Assembly: GCF_047731265.1 (NCBI RefSeq)
Contig: NZ_CP159835.1
Location: 2,108,001 to 2,172,000, forward strand
Length of the DNA: 64,000 bases
From: Patiriisocius sp047731265
GTDB taxonomy: Bacteria; Bacteroidota; Bacteroidia; Flavobacteriales; Flavobacteriaceae
Direction: 5' to 3'
This document shows, piece by piece, positions 18,381 to 27,008 of the stretch. Position 1 is the stretch's first letter, and the number at the start of each line of letters is the position of its first letter. Made by a program: the position numbers and the translations under genes. The notes under the pieces are model-generated. The model ran no database searches and was not told where the DNA came from. It saw only the letters and a list, made by a program, of their open reading frames with translations.

Positions 18381-19112
18381 ATGGGACAGAAGACAAATCC
18401 AATCGGAAATCGCCTAGGTATAATCAGGGGATGGGAATCTAACTGGTACGGTGGTAACGACTACGGCGACAAACTTGCCGAGGACGATAAGATTAGAAAA
18501 TATATCCACGCTCGTTTAAGTAAGGCTAGTGTGTCTAGGGTAATTATTGAGCGAACGCTTAAACTTGTAACCGTTACTATTACTACTGCTCGTCCGGGTA
18601 TCATTATCGGGAAAGGTGGTCAGGAAGTAGACAAGTTGAAAGAAGAGCTTAAAAAAATTACTGGTAAAGAAGTACAGATCAATATTCACGAAATCAAAAG
18701 ACCTGAACTGGATGCAAATTTGGTGGGAGCTAGTATTGCAAGACAAATTGAGAATAGAATCTCATATCGTCGTGCAATAAAAATGGCGATCACTGCTGCA
18801 ATGAGAATGAATTCAGAGGGTATTAAGGTTCAGATTTCTGGGAGGCTTAATGGTGCTGAAATGGCACGTAGTGAGTCTTACAAAGATGGTCGTATTCCTT
18901 TATCAACCTTTAGAGCTGACATTGATTATGCTTTAGTTGAGGCTCATACTACTTATGGTAGATTGGGTATTAAAGTATGGATTATGAAAGGTGAGGTATA
19001 TGGTAAAAGAGAGCTTTCTCCATTGGTTGGGTTATCTACGGGTAACAAAAAAGGTGGAAAAGGCGGAAATCAAGGACGAGGTGGGAACAACAAGCCACGT
19101 CGTAGAAAGTAA
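18381..19112 (+). CDS. rpsC: 30S ribosomal protein S3
   Basis: S3 (243 residues) forms part of the mRNA entry tunnel. The KH-domain motif IIIGKGGQEVDKLKEEL is at about residues 74-90, and the C-terminal half has ISGRLNGAEMARSE. The tail from about residue 215 is rich in Gly, Lys and Arg. It follows rplV after seven bases. Confidence 0.98.
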   Translation: MGQKTNPIGNRLGIIRGWESNWYGGNDYGDKLAEDDKIRKYIHARLSKASVSRVIIERTLKLVTVTITTARPGIIIGKGGQEVDKLKEELKKITGKEVQINIHEIKRPELDANLVGASIARQIENRISYRRAIKMAITAAMRMNSEGIKVQISGRLNGAEMARSESYKDGRIPLSTFRADIDYALVEAHTTYGRLGIKVWIMKGEVYGKRELSPLVGLSTGNKKGGKGGNQGRGGNNKPRRRK

Positions 19113-19132
19113 TTTTTTAAAGAAGACAAAAA

Positions 19133-19552
19133 ATGTTACAACCTAAAAGAACGAAGTTCCGTAAGCAACAGAAAGGACGTATGAAGGGTAATGCTGGACG
19201 CGGTAATCAACTTTCTTACGGTACGTTCGGTATAAAATCTTTAGATTCAAATTTCTTGACAGCGCGCCAAATTGAGGCAGCTCGTATTGCAGCAACACGC
19301 TTTATGAAAAGAGAAGGGTCTATATGGATAATGATTTTTCCAGATAAGCCTATTACGAAGAAACCGTTAGAGGTTCGTATGGGTAAAGGAAAAGGAGCTG
19401 TAGAATATTGGGCAGCTGTAGTAAAACCTGGTAGGGTTTTATTTGAAATATCTGGAGTGCCATTAGAAACAGCAAAAGAAGCATTGCGCCTAGCGGCACA
19501 AAAACTTCCAGTAAAAACTAAGTTTGTGGTATCAAGAGATTTTCAAGCTTAA
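19133..19552 (+). CDS. rplP: 50S ribosomal protein L16
   Basis: L16 (139 residues) helps position the A-site tRNA. MLQPKRTKFRKQQKGR at the start, GSIWIMIFPDKPIT in the middle and the arginine-rich loop are typical. It is followed by rpmC after 12 bases. Confidence 0.98.
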   Translation: MLQPKRTKFRKQQKGRMKGNAGRGNQLSYGTFGIKSLDSNFLTARQIEAARIAATRFMKREGSIWIMIFPDKPITKKPLEVRMGKGKGAVEYWAAVVKPGRVLFEISGVPLETAKEALRLAAQKLPVKTKFVVSRDFQA

Positions 19553-19564
19553 AATTTTTGACAG

Positions 19565-19756
19565 ATGAAACAATCAGAGATAAAAGAAACATCGACGGCA
19601 GATTTGCAAGAAAAATTTGCAGAAGCTAGAAAAGTGTATTCAGATTTTAAGATGGCTCACACCATTTCACCGTTAGAAAATCCTATTCAGCTAAGGAATC
19701 ACAGAAGAACTGTAGCCAGAATATCGACAGAACTAACAAAAAGAAAAGTACAATAA
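19565..19756 (+). CDS. rpmC: 50S ribosomal protein L29
   Basis: L29 is a 63-residue helical protein near the tunnel exit next to L23. The start MKQSEIKETSTADLQEKF and the C-terminal RRTVARISTEL fit the family. It lies between rplP and rpsQ as in most bacteria. Confidence 0.96.
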   Translation: MKQSEIKETSTADLQEKFAEARKVYSDFKMAHTISPLENPIQLRNHRRTVARISTELTKRKVQ

Positions 19757-19771
19757 GTACCAAGCTGAAAG

Positions 19772-20035
19772 ATGGAAGAATTAAAGAGAAATCTAAGAAA
19801 AGAACGTGTAGGTGTAGTTACTAGTAGCAAAATGGATAAGTCTATTGTGGTTGCAGAAGTAAAAAAAGTAAAACACCCTATGTACGGAAAGTTCGTTTTA
19901 AAAACGAAAAAATACGTTGCACACGACGAGACAAATAACTGTAACGAAGGCGATACTGTAAAGATCATGGAGACAAGACCTATGAGTAAAACCAAATGTT
20001 GGAGATTAGTAGAAATCATTGAAAGAGCGAAGTAA
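19772..20035 (+). CDS. rpsQ: 30S ribosomal protein S17
   Basis: S17 (87 residues) is a primary 16S rRNA binder with an OB fold. RKERVGVVTSSKMDKSIVV and the hallmark GDTVKIMETRPMSKTK are present. The next gene, rplN, starts two bases after its stop codon. Confidence 0.97.
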   Translation: MEELKRNLRKERVGVVTSSKMDKSIVVAEVKKVKHPMYGKFVLKTKKYVAHDETNNCNEGDTVKIMETRPMSKTKCWRLVEIIERAK

Positions 20036-20037
20036 TT

Positions 20038-20406
20038 ATGTTACAACAAGAATCAAGACTAAAAGTCGCAGACAATACCGGTGCTAAGGAAGTACTTACC
20101 ATTCGTGTGTTAGGAGGAACTAAAAGAAGATATGCTTCTATTGGCGATAAGATTGTGGTATCTGTTAAGGATGCAACTCCTAATGGAACAGTAAAAAAAG
20201 GAACGGTTTCAACCGCCGTTGTTGTGCGTGTCAAGAAAGAAGTTAGAAGGCCAGATGGATCTTATATTCGTTTCGATGATAATGCGTGTGTATTGTTAAA
20301 TCCGCAAGGAGAAATGAGAGGTACACGTGTTTTTGGGCCCGTAGCAAGAGAGCTTCGTGATAAGCAATTTATGAAAATAGTATCATTGGCACCAGAGGTG
20401 CTTTAA
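20038..20406 (+). CDS. rplN: 50S ribosomal protein L14
   Basis: L14 (122 residues) forms an intersubunit bridge with 16S rRNA helix 14. MLQQESRLKVADNTGAKE and the C-terminal RVFGPVARELRDKQFMKI are diagnostic. It lies between rpsQ and rplX. Confidence 0.98.
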   Translation: MLQQESRLKVADNTGAKEVLTIRVLGGTKRRYASIGDKIVVSVKDATPNGTVKKGTVSTAVVVRVKKEVRRPDGSYIRFDDNACVLLNPQGEMRGTRVFGPVARELRDKQFMKIVSLAPEVL

Positions 20407-20421
20407 TACGCAAAAGTAAAC

Positions 20422-20736
20422 ATGGGAAAGCTTAAACTAAAATCGGGAGATAATGTAGTAGTTACTGCAGGAGACCATAGGGGTTCTGAGGGTAAAATAT
20501 TACGTATCGTTCGTGAGAAAAACAAAGCAATTGTAGAAGGAGTGAATATGGTAAAGAAACATGAGAAGCCAAGTGCGGCCAACCCTCAAGGTGGAATTAC
20601 TGAAAAAGAAGCCCTAATGCATATTTCAAACCTATCGATAGTAGATCCAACAACTGGAACTGGTACAAGAGTAGGATATAGAATGGAAGATGGTAAGAAA
20701 GTACGATTTTCTAAAAAATCGGATCAAGCAATATAG
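20422..20736 (+). CDS. rplX: 50S ribosomal protein L24
   Basis: L24 (104 residues) starts assembly of the large subunit. The KOW motif is at the N-terminus (GDNVVVTAGDHRGSEGKI) and VNMVKKHEKPSAANPQGGI follows. Two bases separate it from rplE. Confidence 0.98.
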   Translation: MGKLKLKSGDNVVVTAGDHRGSEGKILRIVREKNKAIVEGVNMVKKHEKPSAANPQGGITEKEALMHISNLSIVDPTTGTGTRVGYRMEDGKKVRFSKKSDQAI

Positions 20737-20738
20737 TT

Positions 20739-21290
20739 ATGGAGTATACACCAAGACTTAAAGATGAATACAAGGGCAGAGTAGTTATTGCTCTGACAGA
20801 CGAATTTGGTTACAAAAATGTAATGCAGGTTCCTAAACTAGAGAAAATAGTAGTTTCTCGAGGGGTAGGTGCTGCAGTAGCCGATAAAAAACTAATCGAT
20901 TACTCGGTTGAGGAGATATCTACGATTACTGGCCAAAGAGCGGTTTCTACAATATCTAAAAAGGATGTTGCAACGTTCAAGCTGCGTAAAGGTATGCCTA
21001 TTGGGGCTATGGTTACGTTAAGAGGTGAGCGTATGTATGAATTTCTTGATAGATTAGTTACTTCATCGTTACCACGTGTTCGTGATTTCAACGGTATCAA
21101 AGCAACTGGTTTTGACGGTAGGGGTAACTATTCATTAGGAGTTACTGAGCAGATTATTTTTCCTGAAATCGATATCGATAAAGTTAAGAAAATTGAAGGT
21201 ATGAATATCACATTTGTGACTTCTGCCGGAACAGATAAAGAAGCAAAATCATTATTAACCGAACTAGGTTTACCTTTTAAAAAGAACTAA
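20739..21290 (+). CDS. rplE: 50S ribosomal protein L5
   Basis: L5 (183 residues) binds 5S rRNA in the central protuberance. VPKLEKIVVSRGVG near residue 30, the 5S-binding segment AVSTISKKDVATFKLRKG and the C-terminal TDKEAKSLL are typical. rpsN follows after three bases. Confidence 0.98.
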   Translation: MEYTPRLKDEYKGRVVIALTDEFGYKNVMQVPKLEKIVVSRGVGAAVADKKLIDYSVEEISTITGQRAVSTISKKDVATFKLRKGMPIGAMVTLRGERMYEFLDRLVTSSLPRVRDFNGIKATGFDGRGNYSLGVTEQIIFPEIDIDKVKKIEGMNITFVTSAGTDKEAKSLLTELGLPFKKN

Positions 21291-21293
21291 GAG

Positions 21294-21563
21294 ATGGCTA
21301 AAGAATCAATGAAAGCCCGCGAGGTTAAAAGACAGGCAACGGTAAAGAAGTATGCTGCCAAGCGCAAAGCTTTAAAAGAAGCAGGAGATTGGGAAGGACT
21401 TCAGAAATTACCAAAGAATGCATCACCAGTTCGTTTACACAACCGTTGTAAATTAACAGGAAGACCTAAAGGATATATGAGAACTTTCGGTATTTCACGT
21501 GTAACATTCCGTGAAATGGCTAACCAAGGTTTGATCCCAGGTGTACGAAAGGCTTCTTGGTAA
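21294..21563 (+). CDS. rpsN: 30S ribosomal protein S14 (zinc-independent form)
   Basis: This is the 89-residue long form of S14. It lacks the CxxC...CxxC zinc ribbon and keeps only one Cys in NRCKLTGRPKGYMRTFGISR, so it should not need zinc. An 84-base gap to rpsH follows. S14 completes the head of the small subunit near S3 and S10. Confidence 0.98.
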   Translation: MAKESMKAREVKRQATVKKYAAKRKALKEAGDWEGLQKLPKNASPVRLHNRCKLTGRPKGYMRTFGISRVTFREMANQGLIPGVRKASW

Positions 21564-21647
21564 TTACAAGAGTTTAATACAGTTTAATTATAAATGGGGT
21601 GAAGGTTCTAAAATAACGAGGAAAACCACATCCGAAACTTAATAGAA

Positions 21648-22049
21648 ATGAATACAGATGTAATCGCAGATTACCTAACGAGAGTTAGAAACGCCGTTAA
21701 GGCGGGACATAGAGTTGTTGAAATTCCTTCGTCCAATCTAAAAAAGGAAATCACTAAGATTCTTTTTGATCAAGGATTTGTCCTGAGCTATAAATTTGAA
21801 GATGATAAAGGACACCAAGGTGTAATTAAGATCGCTTTAAAATATGATAAGTTAACGAAGGATCCAGTAATCAAGAAAATTCAAAGAATAAGTACACCAG
21901 GTTTACGTAAATATGCAAGTTCAGGCGATATGCCGAGAATCCTTAACGGATTAGGGATTGCTATTGTTTCTACTTCAGCAGGAGTAATGACAGGTAGGCA
22001 AGCACAATCACAAAATGTGGGTGGTGAAGTTTTATGTTACGTATACTAA
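21648..22049 (+). CDS. rpsH: 30S ribosomal protein S8
   Basis: S8 (133 residues) is a primary binder of the central 16S domain. MNTDVIADYLTRVRNAVKAG at the start and the C-terminal STSAGVMTGRQA are typical. In E. coli S8 represses the spc operon at the rplE start; I see no obvious equivalent hairpin here. Confidence 0.98.
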   Translation: MNTDVIADYLTRVRNAVKAGHRVVEIPSSNLKKEITKILFDQGFVLSYKFEDDKGHQGVIKIALKYDKLTKDPVIKKIQRISTPGLRKYASSGDMPRILNGLGIAIVSTSAGVMTGRQAQSQNVGGEVLCYVY

Positions 22050-22068
22050 TCTTTAAAGACTAAAAGAA

Positions 22069-22611
22069 ATGTCAAGAATAGGAAAAAACCCGGTGACAGT
22101 TCCTGCGGAAGTAACAGTCGATATTAAAGACAACGTTGTTACAGTTAAAGGAAAATTAGGAGAGCTTAAACAAGAATACTCTGATGTTACCATTAAGATG
22201 GAAGACGGCCAAGTGGTTGTTGAAAGAAGTACAGATCATAAAGATCATAGAGCGAAACATGGATTATACAGATCTTTGATTCATAATATGATTGAAGGTG
22301 TTACAAAAGGATGGTCCAAGGATTTAGAACTTGTTGGTGTAGGTTACAGAGCAAGCAGTCAAGGTCAAAAACTAGAATTAGCATTAGGATTTTCACACAA
22401 TATTGTTTTGAATATTGCTCCAGAGGTAAAAGTGGAAACGGTTTCAGAAAAAGGAAAAAATCCAATCATAAAATTAACATCATTTGACAAACAATTAGTT
22501 GGTCAGGTAGCTGCGAAGATTCGCGGATTCCGTAGACCAGAACCTTACAAAGGAAAAGGTGTGAAGTTTGTAGGTGAACAATTAAGAAGAAAAGCAGGTA
22601 AATCTGCATAA
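22069..22611 (+). CDS. rplF: 50S ribosomal protein L6
   Basis: L6 (180 residues) lies near the factor-binding centre. MSRIGKNPVTVPAEV and the C-terminal signature RRPEPYKGKGVKF are conserved. It contains the usual tandem repeat of two related beta-alpha domains. Confidence 0.98.
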   Translation: MSRIGKNPVTVPAEVTVDIKDNVVTVKGKLGELKQEYSDVTIKMEDGQVVVERSTDHKDHRAKHGLYRSLIHNMIEGVTKGWSKDLELVGVGYRASSQGQKLELALGFSHNIVLNIAPEVKVETVSEKGKNPIIKLTSFDKQLVGQVAAKIRGFRRPEPYKGKGVKFVGEQLRRKAGKSA

Positions 22612-22622
22612 ATTATAACGCT

Positions 22623-22979
22623 ATGGCACTATCAAAAGAAGACAGAAGAAATAGATTGCGTTTTAGAATACGTAAGACGATTTCGGGAACTGAACAACGC
22701 CCGCGTTTAGCAGTTTTTAGAAGTAATAAAGAAATTTATGCTCAAGTAATTGACGATGTAACTGGTAAAACTATCACGGCAGCATCTTCAAGAGATAAAG
22801 ATATCGATGTTTCAAAAGCAAGTAAAGTTGAAGCAGCAAAATTAGTAGGGAAATCGATCGCTGAAAAAGCGCAAAAGGCAGGTGTCGAAACCATTTCTTT
22901 TGATAGAGGCGGTTACCTATATCACGGAAGAGTTAAATCATTAGCAGAAGGTGCGCGTGAAGGTGGCCTAAAATTCTAA
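22623..22979 (+). CDS. rplR: 50S ribosomal protein L18
   Basis: L18 (118 residues) binds 5S rRNA together with L5. RPRLAVFRSNKEIYAQVIDD in the centre and the C-terminal FDRGGYLYHGRVKSLAEGAR are diagnostic. It begins 11 bases after rplF. Confidence 0.98.
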   Translation: MALSKEDRRNRLRFRIRKTISGTEQRPRLAVFRSNKEIYAQVIDDVTGKTITAASSRDKDIDVSKASKVEAAKLVGKSIAEKAQKAGVETISFDRGGYLYHGRVKSLAEGAREGGLKF

Positions 22980-22984
22980 GTATT

Positions 22985-23509
22985 ATGTATCAAGATTATA
23001 AAAACGTAGAATTAGTAAAGCCAAGTGGACTCGATTTAAAGGATCGTTTGGTAGGTGTACAACGGGTAACTAAGGTAACAAAAGGTGGTAGAGCTTTCGG
23101 TTTTTCTGCAATTGTTGTTGTCGGTGATGAAAACGGTGTTGTAGGACAAGGTTTAGGAAAATCAAAAGATGTAGCTAGTGCAATTGCTAAAGCTATTGAA
23201 GATGCTAAGAAAAACCTAGTTCGTATCCCGTTGAACAAAGCAACCTTGCCTCACGAACAAAAAGGTAAGTATGGTGGAGCGCGTGTTAATCTTTTACCTG
23301 CAGCTGCTGGTACAGGGGTTATTGCTGGTGGAGCTGTGCGTGCCGTATTAGAGGCAGTTGGAGTTCACGATGTGCTTTCAAAGTCACAAGGTTCATCTAA
23401 CCCGCATAATGTAGTTAAAGCAACATTTGATGCTTTATTACAAATGAGAAGTGCCCAGACTGTTGCTAAGCAACGTGGTATTTCAATGGAAAAATTGTTT
23501 AAAGGATAA
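22985..23509 (+). CDS. rpsE: 30S ribosomal protein S5
   Basis: S5 (174 residues) guards mRNA entry and decoding accuracy. The dsRNA-binding-like segment with RVTKVTKGGRAFGFSAIVVV and the block LLPAAAGTGVIAGGAVRAV are typical. The VTKGGR loop, where spectinomycin-resistance changes occur, is of ordinary type. rpmD follows after 12 bases. Confidence 0.98.
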   Translation: MYQDYKNVELVKPSGLDLKDRLVGVQRVTKVTKGGRAFGFSAIVVVGDENGVVGQGLGKSKDVASAIAKAIEDAKKNLVRIPLNKATLPHEQKGKYGGARVNLLPAAAGTGVIAGGAVRAVLEAVGVHDVLSKSQGSSNPHNVVKATFDALLQMRSAQTVAKQRGISMEKLFKG

Positions 23510-23521
23510 ACCAGAACTGAA

Positions 23522-23701
23522 ATGGCAAAGATTAAAGTTACAAAGGTGAAAAGTGCAATAAATCGTACTCAGAACCAAAAGAGAACGCTTCAGGCATTAG
23601 GTCTTAAGAAAATAGGACAGACTGTAGAGCATGAAAACACGCCAAATATTCTTGGTATGGTAAATAAAGTACAACATTTAGTTTCAATTGAAACTGTTTA
23701 A
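23522..23701 (+). CDS. rpmD: 50S ribosomal protein L30
   Basis: This short gene encodes 59 residues beginning MAKIKVTKVKSAINRTQNQK and continuing TLQALGLKKIGQTVEHENT. The pattern is that of bacterial L30, including the HENTPNILGMVNKVQHLV tail. Its position between rpsE and rplO is the standard one, and the frame is closed by TAA at 23699. Confidence 0.97.
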   Translation: MAKIKVTKVKSAINRTQNQKRTLQALGLKKIGQTVEHENTPNILGMVNKVQHLVSIETV

Positions 23702-23712
23702 GATAAAAAGCA

Positions 23713-24165
23713 ATGGATTTAAGTAACTTAAAACCTGCAGAAGGTTCAGTCAAAAGACAAGGAAAACGAATAGGTCGTGGACAAGGTTCAGGAAAAGCTG
23801 GAACAGCTGGTCGTGGCCATAATGGTGCGAAGTCTCGATCTGGTTATTCTAAGAAATTAGGATTTGAAGGTGGGCAAATGCCATTACAGCGTCGTGTTCC
23901 TAAGTTTGGTTTTACTAACATTAATCGTAAGGAATATCAGGGAATCAATCTTGATACGCTACAACAGTTAGTAGACGAAAAAAAGATAAAAGATACAGTT
24001 GATTTTGATGTGTTGGTAGGTCTAGGACTTGCTGGTAAAAACGAGATGGTGAAGATTTTAGGAAGAGGTGAGTTAAAAGCAAAATTAAAAGTTTCTGCCC
24101 ATAAATTTACTGGATCTGCCCAAAAAGCTGTTGAAGCTGTTGGTGGTGAAGTAGTAACATTATAA
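23713..24165 (+). CDS. rplO: 50S ribosomal protein L15
   Basis: L15 (150 residues) is a late-assembly protein with a long, basic, Gly-rich N-terminal arm (RIGRGQGSGKAGTAGRGHNG). The C-terminal globular part has KVSAHKFTGSAQKAVEAVGG. secY follows after 14 bases, as usual. Confidence 0.98.
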   Translation: MDLSNLKPAEGSVKRQGKRIGRGQGSGKAGTAGRGHNGAKSRSGYSKKLGFEGGQMPLQRRVPKFGFTNINRKEYQGINLDTLQQLVDEKKIKDTVDFDVLVGLGLAGKNEMVKILGRGELKAKLKVSAHKFTGSAQKAVEAVGGEVVTL

Positions 24166-24179
24166 TACCCCAGATAAGG

Positions 24180-25532
24180 ATGAAATTTATTGAGACCTTA
24201 AAAAATGTTTGGAATATAGAAGAACTGCGGAACCGTATTTTGGTAACGTTGGGTTTGCTTCTCGTGTATCGTTTCGGTGCGCAGGTTGTGCTGCCTGGAA
24301 TTGATGCTTCTAAATTAGCAGAATTCTCTGGAAATTTTGATGCTGGTGGAATTGGTGGTTTATTGAACGCTTTTACTGGTGGTGCATTCGCCAATGCATC
24401 TGTATTTGCATTGGGTATTATGCCTTATATCTCTGCTTCGATTGTGGTTCAGTTAATGCAAATTGCGGTGCCTTACCTTCAAAAGTTACAGAAGGAAGGT
24501 GAAAGCGGTCGTAAGAAAATAAACCAAATTACCAGATGGTTAACTATTGGTATTTGTTTGATTCAGGCGCCGAGTTATTTATTTGGTTTAGAAGCGTTAG
24601 GAGTTCCTTCGGCGGCTTTTATACTTGGTAAGACACCGATGTTCTTTGTTTCTTCAACAATAATATTAGTAACAGGTTGTGTGTTTGCAATGTGGTTAGG
24701 GGAGAAGATTACTGATAAGGGTATTGGTAATGGTATATCTATATTGATTATGGTTGGTATCATTGCTACACTTCCGTTGTCATTCGCTCAAGAGTTTGTT
24801 TCTAGAGTTTATGAGTCTAATGGTGGTATGATTATGATCCTTATTGAAATGGTGATCTGGTTTGTGATAATTTTGCTCTCAGTATTGCTTGTCATGGCGG
24901 TGCGGAAAATACCAGTGCAATATGCAAGGCGAACGGCAACTGGAGAATATGAGAAAAATATTTTTGGAGCAAGACAGTTTATCCCATTAAAATTGAACGC
25001 ATCTGGAGTAATGCCAATTATCTTTGCTCAAGCAATTATGTTTGTCCCGAGTTTTCTTGGAGGTGTTAGCTTTATGAAAGACTCAAGTGTTGGACAATGG
25101 ATGCAAGTTAATTATAGTGATATCTTTGGATTTTGGTATAACGTAACTTTTGCGCTGTTGATTATTGTGTTTACTTATTTTTATACAGCGATTACAGTCC
25201 CTACTAACAAAATGGCAGACGACCTTAAACGCAGTGGAGGTTTTGTTCCAGGTATTAAACCAGGAACAGATACGGCAGAATTTTTGGACAGAATTATGTC
25301 ACAAATTACTTTGCCGGGTTCAATATTCTTGGCTATGATTGCAATATTTCCAGCCATTGTGGTGAAGTTTTTAGGAATACAACAAGGATGGGCATTGTTT
25401 TTTGGCGGTACATCACTTTTAATTATGGTAGGGGTAGCAATAGATACAATGCAACAAATAAACTCTTATTTATTAAATCGTCATTATGATGGGTTAATGA
25501 AGAGTGGGAAGAATAGAAAAGCAGTAGCATAA
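24180..25532 (+). CDS. secY: preprotein translocase channel SecY
   Basis: SecY (450 residues) forms the protein-conducting channel of the inner membrane with SecE and SecG. Ten transmembrane segments can be followed. The plug/TM2 region ANASVFALGIMPYISASIVV, the cytoplasmic loop ATGEYEKNIFGARQFIPLKLN and the C-terminal loop RSGGFVPGIKPG are conserved. It lies at the end of the spc section; adk and map, which often follow, are absent. infA comes next after 80 non-coding bases. Confidence 0.98.
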   Translation: MKFIETLKNVWNIEELRNRILVTLGLLLVYRFGAQVVLPGIDASKLAEFSGNFDAGGIGGLLNAFTGGAFANASVFALGIMPYISASIVVQLMQIAVPYLQKLQKEGESGRKKINQITRWLTIGICLIQAPSYLFGLEALGVPSAAFILGKTPMFFVSSTIILVTGCVFAMWLGEKITDKGIGNGISILIMVGIIATLPLSFAQEFVSRVYESNGGMIMILIEMVIWFVIILLSVLLVMAVRKIPVQYARRTATGEYEKNIFGARQFIPLKLNASGVMPIIFAQAIMFVPSFLGGVSFMKDSSVGQWMQVNYSDIFGFWYNVTFALLIIVFTYFYTAITVPTNKMADDLKRSGGFVPGIKPGTDTAEFLDRIMSQITLPGSIFLAMIAIFPAIVVKFLGIQQGWALFFGGTSLLIMVGVAIDTMQQINSYLLNRHYDGLMKSGKNRKAVA

Positions 25533-25612
25533 TAAAAAATTGACGAGTGTAATTATTGGTATGACTATTGAAAGAGTTGGTTCGTATTAATAATAATAAT
25601 TTAGAATAAAGA

Positions 25613-25828
25613 ATGGCAAAACAACCCGCAATAGAACAAGACGGTAGCATTGTAGAAGCATTATCTAATGCAATGTTTAGAGTTGAGTTGGAAAATGGTC
25701 ATATTGTGACTGCGCATATTTCAGGTAAAATGCGTATGCACTACATTAAATTACTACCTGGAGATAAAGTGAAATTAGAAATGAGTCCTTACGATTTAAC
25801 AAAGGCTCGTATAACATACAGATACTAA
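25613..25828 (+). CDS. infA: translation initiation factor IF-1
   Basis: IF-1 (71 residues) is an OB-fold protein that binds the A site during initiation. MAKQPAIEQDGSIVEALSNA and the core VTAHISGKMRMHYIKLLPGD are typical. It lies between secY and rpmJ, which is common in Bacteroidota. Confidence 0.97.
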   Translation: MAKQPAIEQDGSIVEALSNAMFRVELENGHIVTAHISGKMRMHYIKLLPGDKVKLEMSPYDLTKARITYRY

Positions 25829-25829
25829 T

Positions 25830-25870
25830 AAATTCAGGATTACGAATTTAGAAATTAGTATTCAGATTAA
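25830..25870. repeat. AT-rich GAATTC-type intergenic repeat, copy 3
   Basis: The infA-rpmJ gap holds AAATTCAGGATTACGAATTT followed by AGAAATTAGTATTCAGATTA, a degenerate relative of the segments at 15095, 15252 and 55762. Confidence 0.35.
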
Positions 25871-25911
25871 ATGGATCTAAATCCCTATAACGTATTTCGA
25901 AATAACTAATT

Positions 25912-26028
25912 ATGAAAGTTAGAGCATCAGTTAAGAAAAGAAGTGTCGACTGCAAGATTGTTCGCAGAAAAGGCAGATTATATGTAATTAATAAAAAGAA
26001 CCCTAGGTTCAAACAAAGACAAGGATAA
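25912..26028 (+). CDS. rpmJ: 50S ribosomal protein L36 (zinc-independent form)
   Basis: This 38-residue protein begins MKVRASVKKRSVDCKIVRRK and ends NPRFKQRQG, which is L36. Of the usual zinc ligands (three Cys and one His) only Cys14 remains, so this is a C-minus form that does not hold zinc. It is followed by rpsM after three bases. Confidence 0.96.
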   Translation: MKVRASVKKRSVDCKIVRRKGRLYVINKKNPRFKQRQG

Positions 26029-26031
26029 GTT

Positions 26032-26406
26032 ATGGCAAGAATCGCAGGTGTAGATATCCCAAAACAAAAAAGGGGTGTAATCGCGTTAACATATATCTTT
26101 GGTATTGGTAGAAGCCGTGCCCAAGCTATATTAGCAAAAGCTGGAGTTAACGAAGACAAAAAAGTAAGTGAATGGAACGATGAAGAAATCGGTGCTATTC
26201 GTGATGCTGTTGGGTCTTTCAAAATCGAAGGTGAATTACGTTCTGAAGTTCAATTGAGTATCAAGCGATTGATGGATATTGGATGTTACAGAGGTATTCG
26301 TCACAGAGCAGGTCTTCCGTTAAGAGGACAACGCACTAAGAATAACTCTCGTACGAGAAAAGGAAAACGTAAAACTGTTGCTAACAAGAAAAAAGCAACT
26401 AAATAA
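26032..26406 (+). CDS. rpsM: 30S ribosomal protein S13
   Basis: S13 (124 residues) forms head bridges and contacts P-site tRNA. MARIAGVDIPKQKRGVIALT at the start, the helix-two-turn-helix segment YIFGIGRSRAQAI and the C-terminal RGQRTKNNSRTRKG are intact. Confidence 0.98.
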   Translation: MARIAGVDIPKQKRGVIALTYIFGIGRSRAQAILAKAGVNEDKKVSEWNDEEIGAIRDAVGSFKIEGELRSEVQLSIKRLMDIGCYRGIRHRAGLPLRGQRTKNNSRTRKGKRKTVANKKKATK

Positions 26407-26415
26407 TACCTAGAT

Positions 26416-26814
26416 ATGGCAAAAGCAAATCCAAAAGCAAAAACTACGAAAAAACGTAAAGTTATTGTTGAGTCTGTAGGTGAAGCACACATTACTGCAT
26501 CTTTCAATAATATCATTATTTCGTTGACAAATAAAGGAGGAGATGTTATCTCTTGGTCATCTGCCGGTAAAATGGGCTTTAGAGGATCTAAGAAAAACAC
26601 CCCTTACGCGGCACAATTGGCATCTGAAGATTGTGCGAAAATAGCACATGAGGCAGGAATGCGTAAATGTAAGGCATACGTTAAGGGTCCAGGAAATGGT
26701 AGAGAATCTGCGATTAGAAGTATCCACAATGCGGGTATCGAAGTTACTGAGATTATTGATGTAACTCCAATGCCGCATAACGGCTGTCGTCCAGCGAAAA
26801 GACGTAGAGTTTAA
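26416..26814 (+). CDS. rpsK: 30S ribosomal protein S11
   Basis: S11 (132 residues) lies on the platform of the small subunit near the Shine-Dalgarno helix. VGEAHITASFNNIIISLTN and the C-terminal TPMPHNGCRPAKRRRV are diagnostic. A terminator-like hairpin follows directly, so this gene may end one transcript of the superoperon. Confidence 0.98.
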   Translation: MAKANPKAKTTKKRKVIVESVGEAHITASFNNIIISLTNKGGDVISWSSAGKMGFRGSKKNTPYAAQLASEDCAKIAHEAGMRKCKAYVKGPGNGRESAIRSIHNAGIEVTEIIDVTPMPHNGCRPAKRRRV

Positions 26815-26820
26815 AACATA

Positions 26821-26853
26821 AAAGAGGGTCGCCACAATGTGGTGGCACTCTTT
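26821..26853 (+). terminator. hairpin after rpsK (partial terminator)
   Basis: AAAGAG and GCCAC on the left arm pair with GTGGC and CTCTTT on the right arm, with an uneven internal bulge (GGTC against A). ATTTTATTAG follows. It sits seven bases past the rpsK stop and before a 190-base gap. Confidence 0.5.
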
Positions 26854-26863
26854 ATTTTATTAG

Positions 26864-26871
26864 TATCTTCG
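26864..26871 (+). promoter_or_regulatory. possible -7 box for rpsD-rpoA-rplQ
   Basis: TATCTTCG differs from TAnnTTTG at one position and lies right after the hairpin that closes rpsK. No -33 TTG is clear. If real, the transcript would have a leader of about 130 bases. Confidence 0.3.
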
Positions 26872-27008
26872 CAGGCGCTAATAGAAAAATATTCAAGATG
26901 CCCTGGGGTGTCTTAAATTGTAAATAATAAGTATCAATCTGAAAAATAAAAGAAACTAGAGGATTAACGTAAGACCTTAATTTAGTTTCCCTTCAAAATC
27001 AATTTAAA

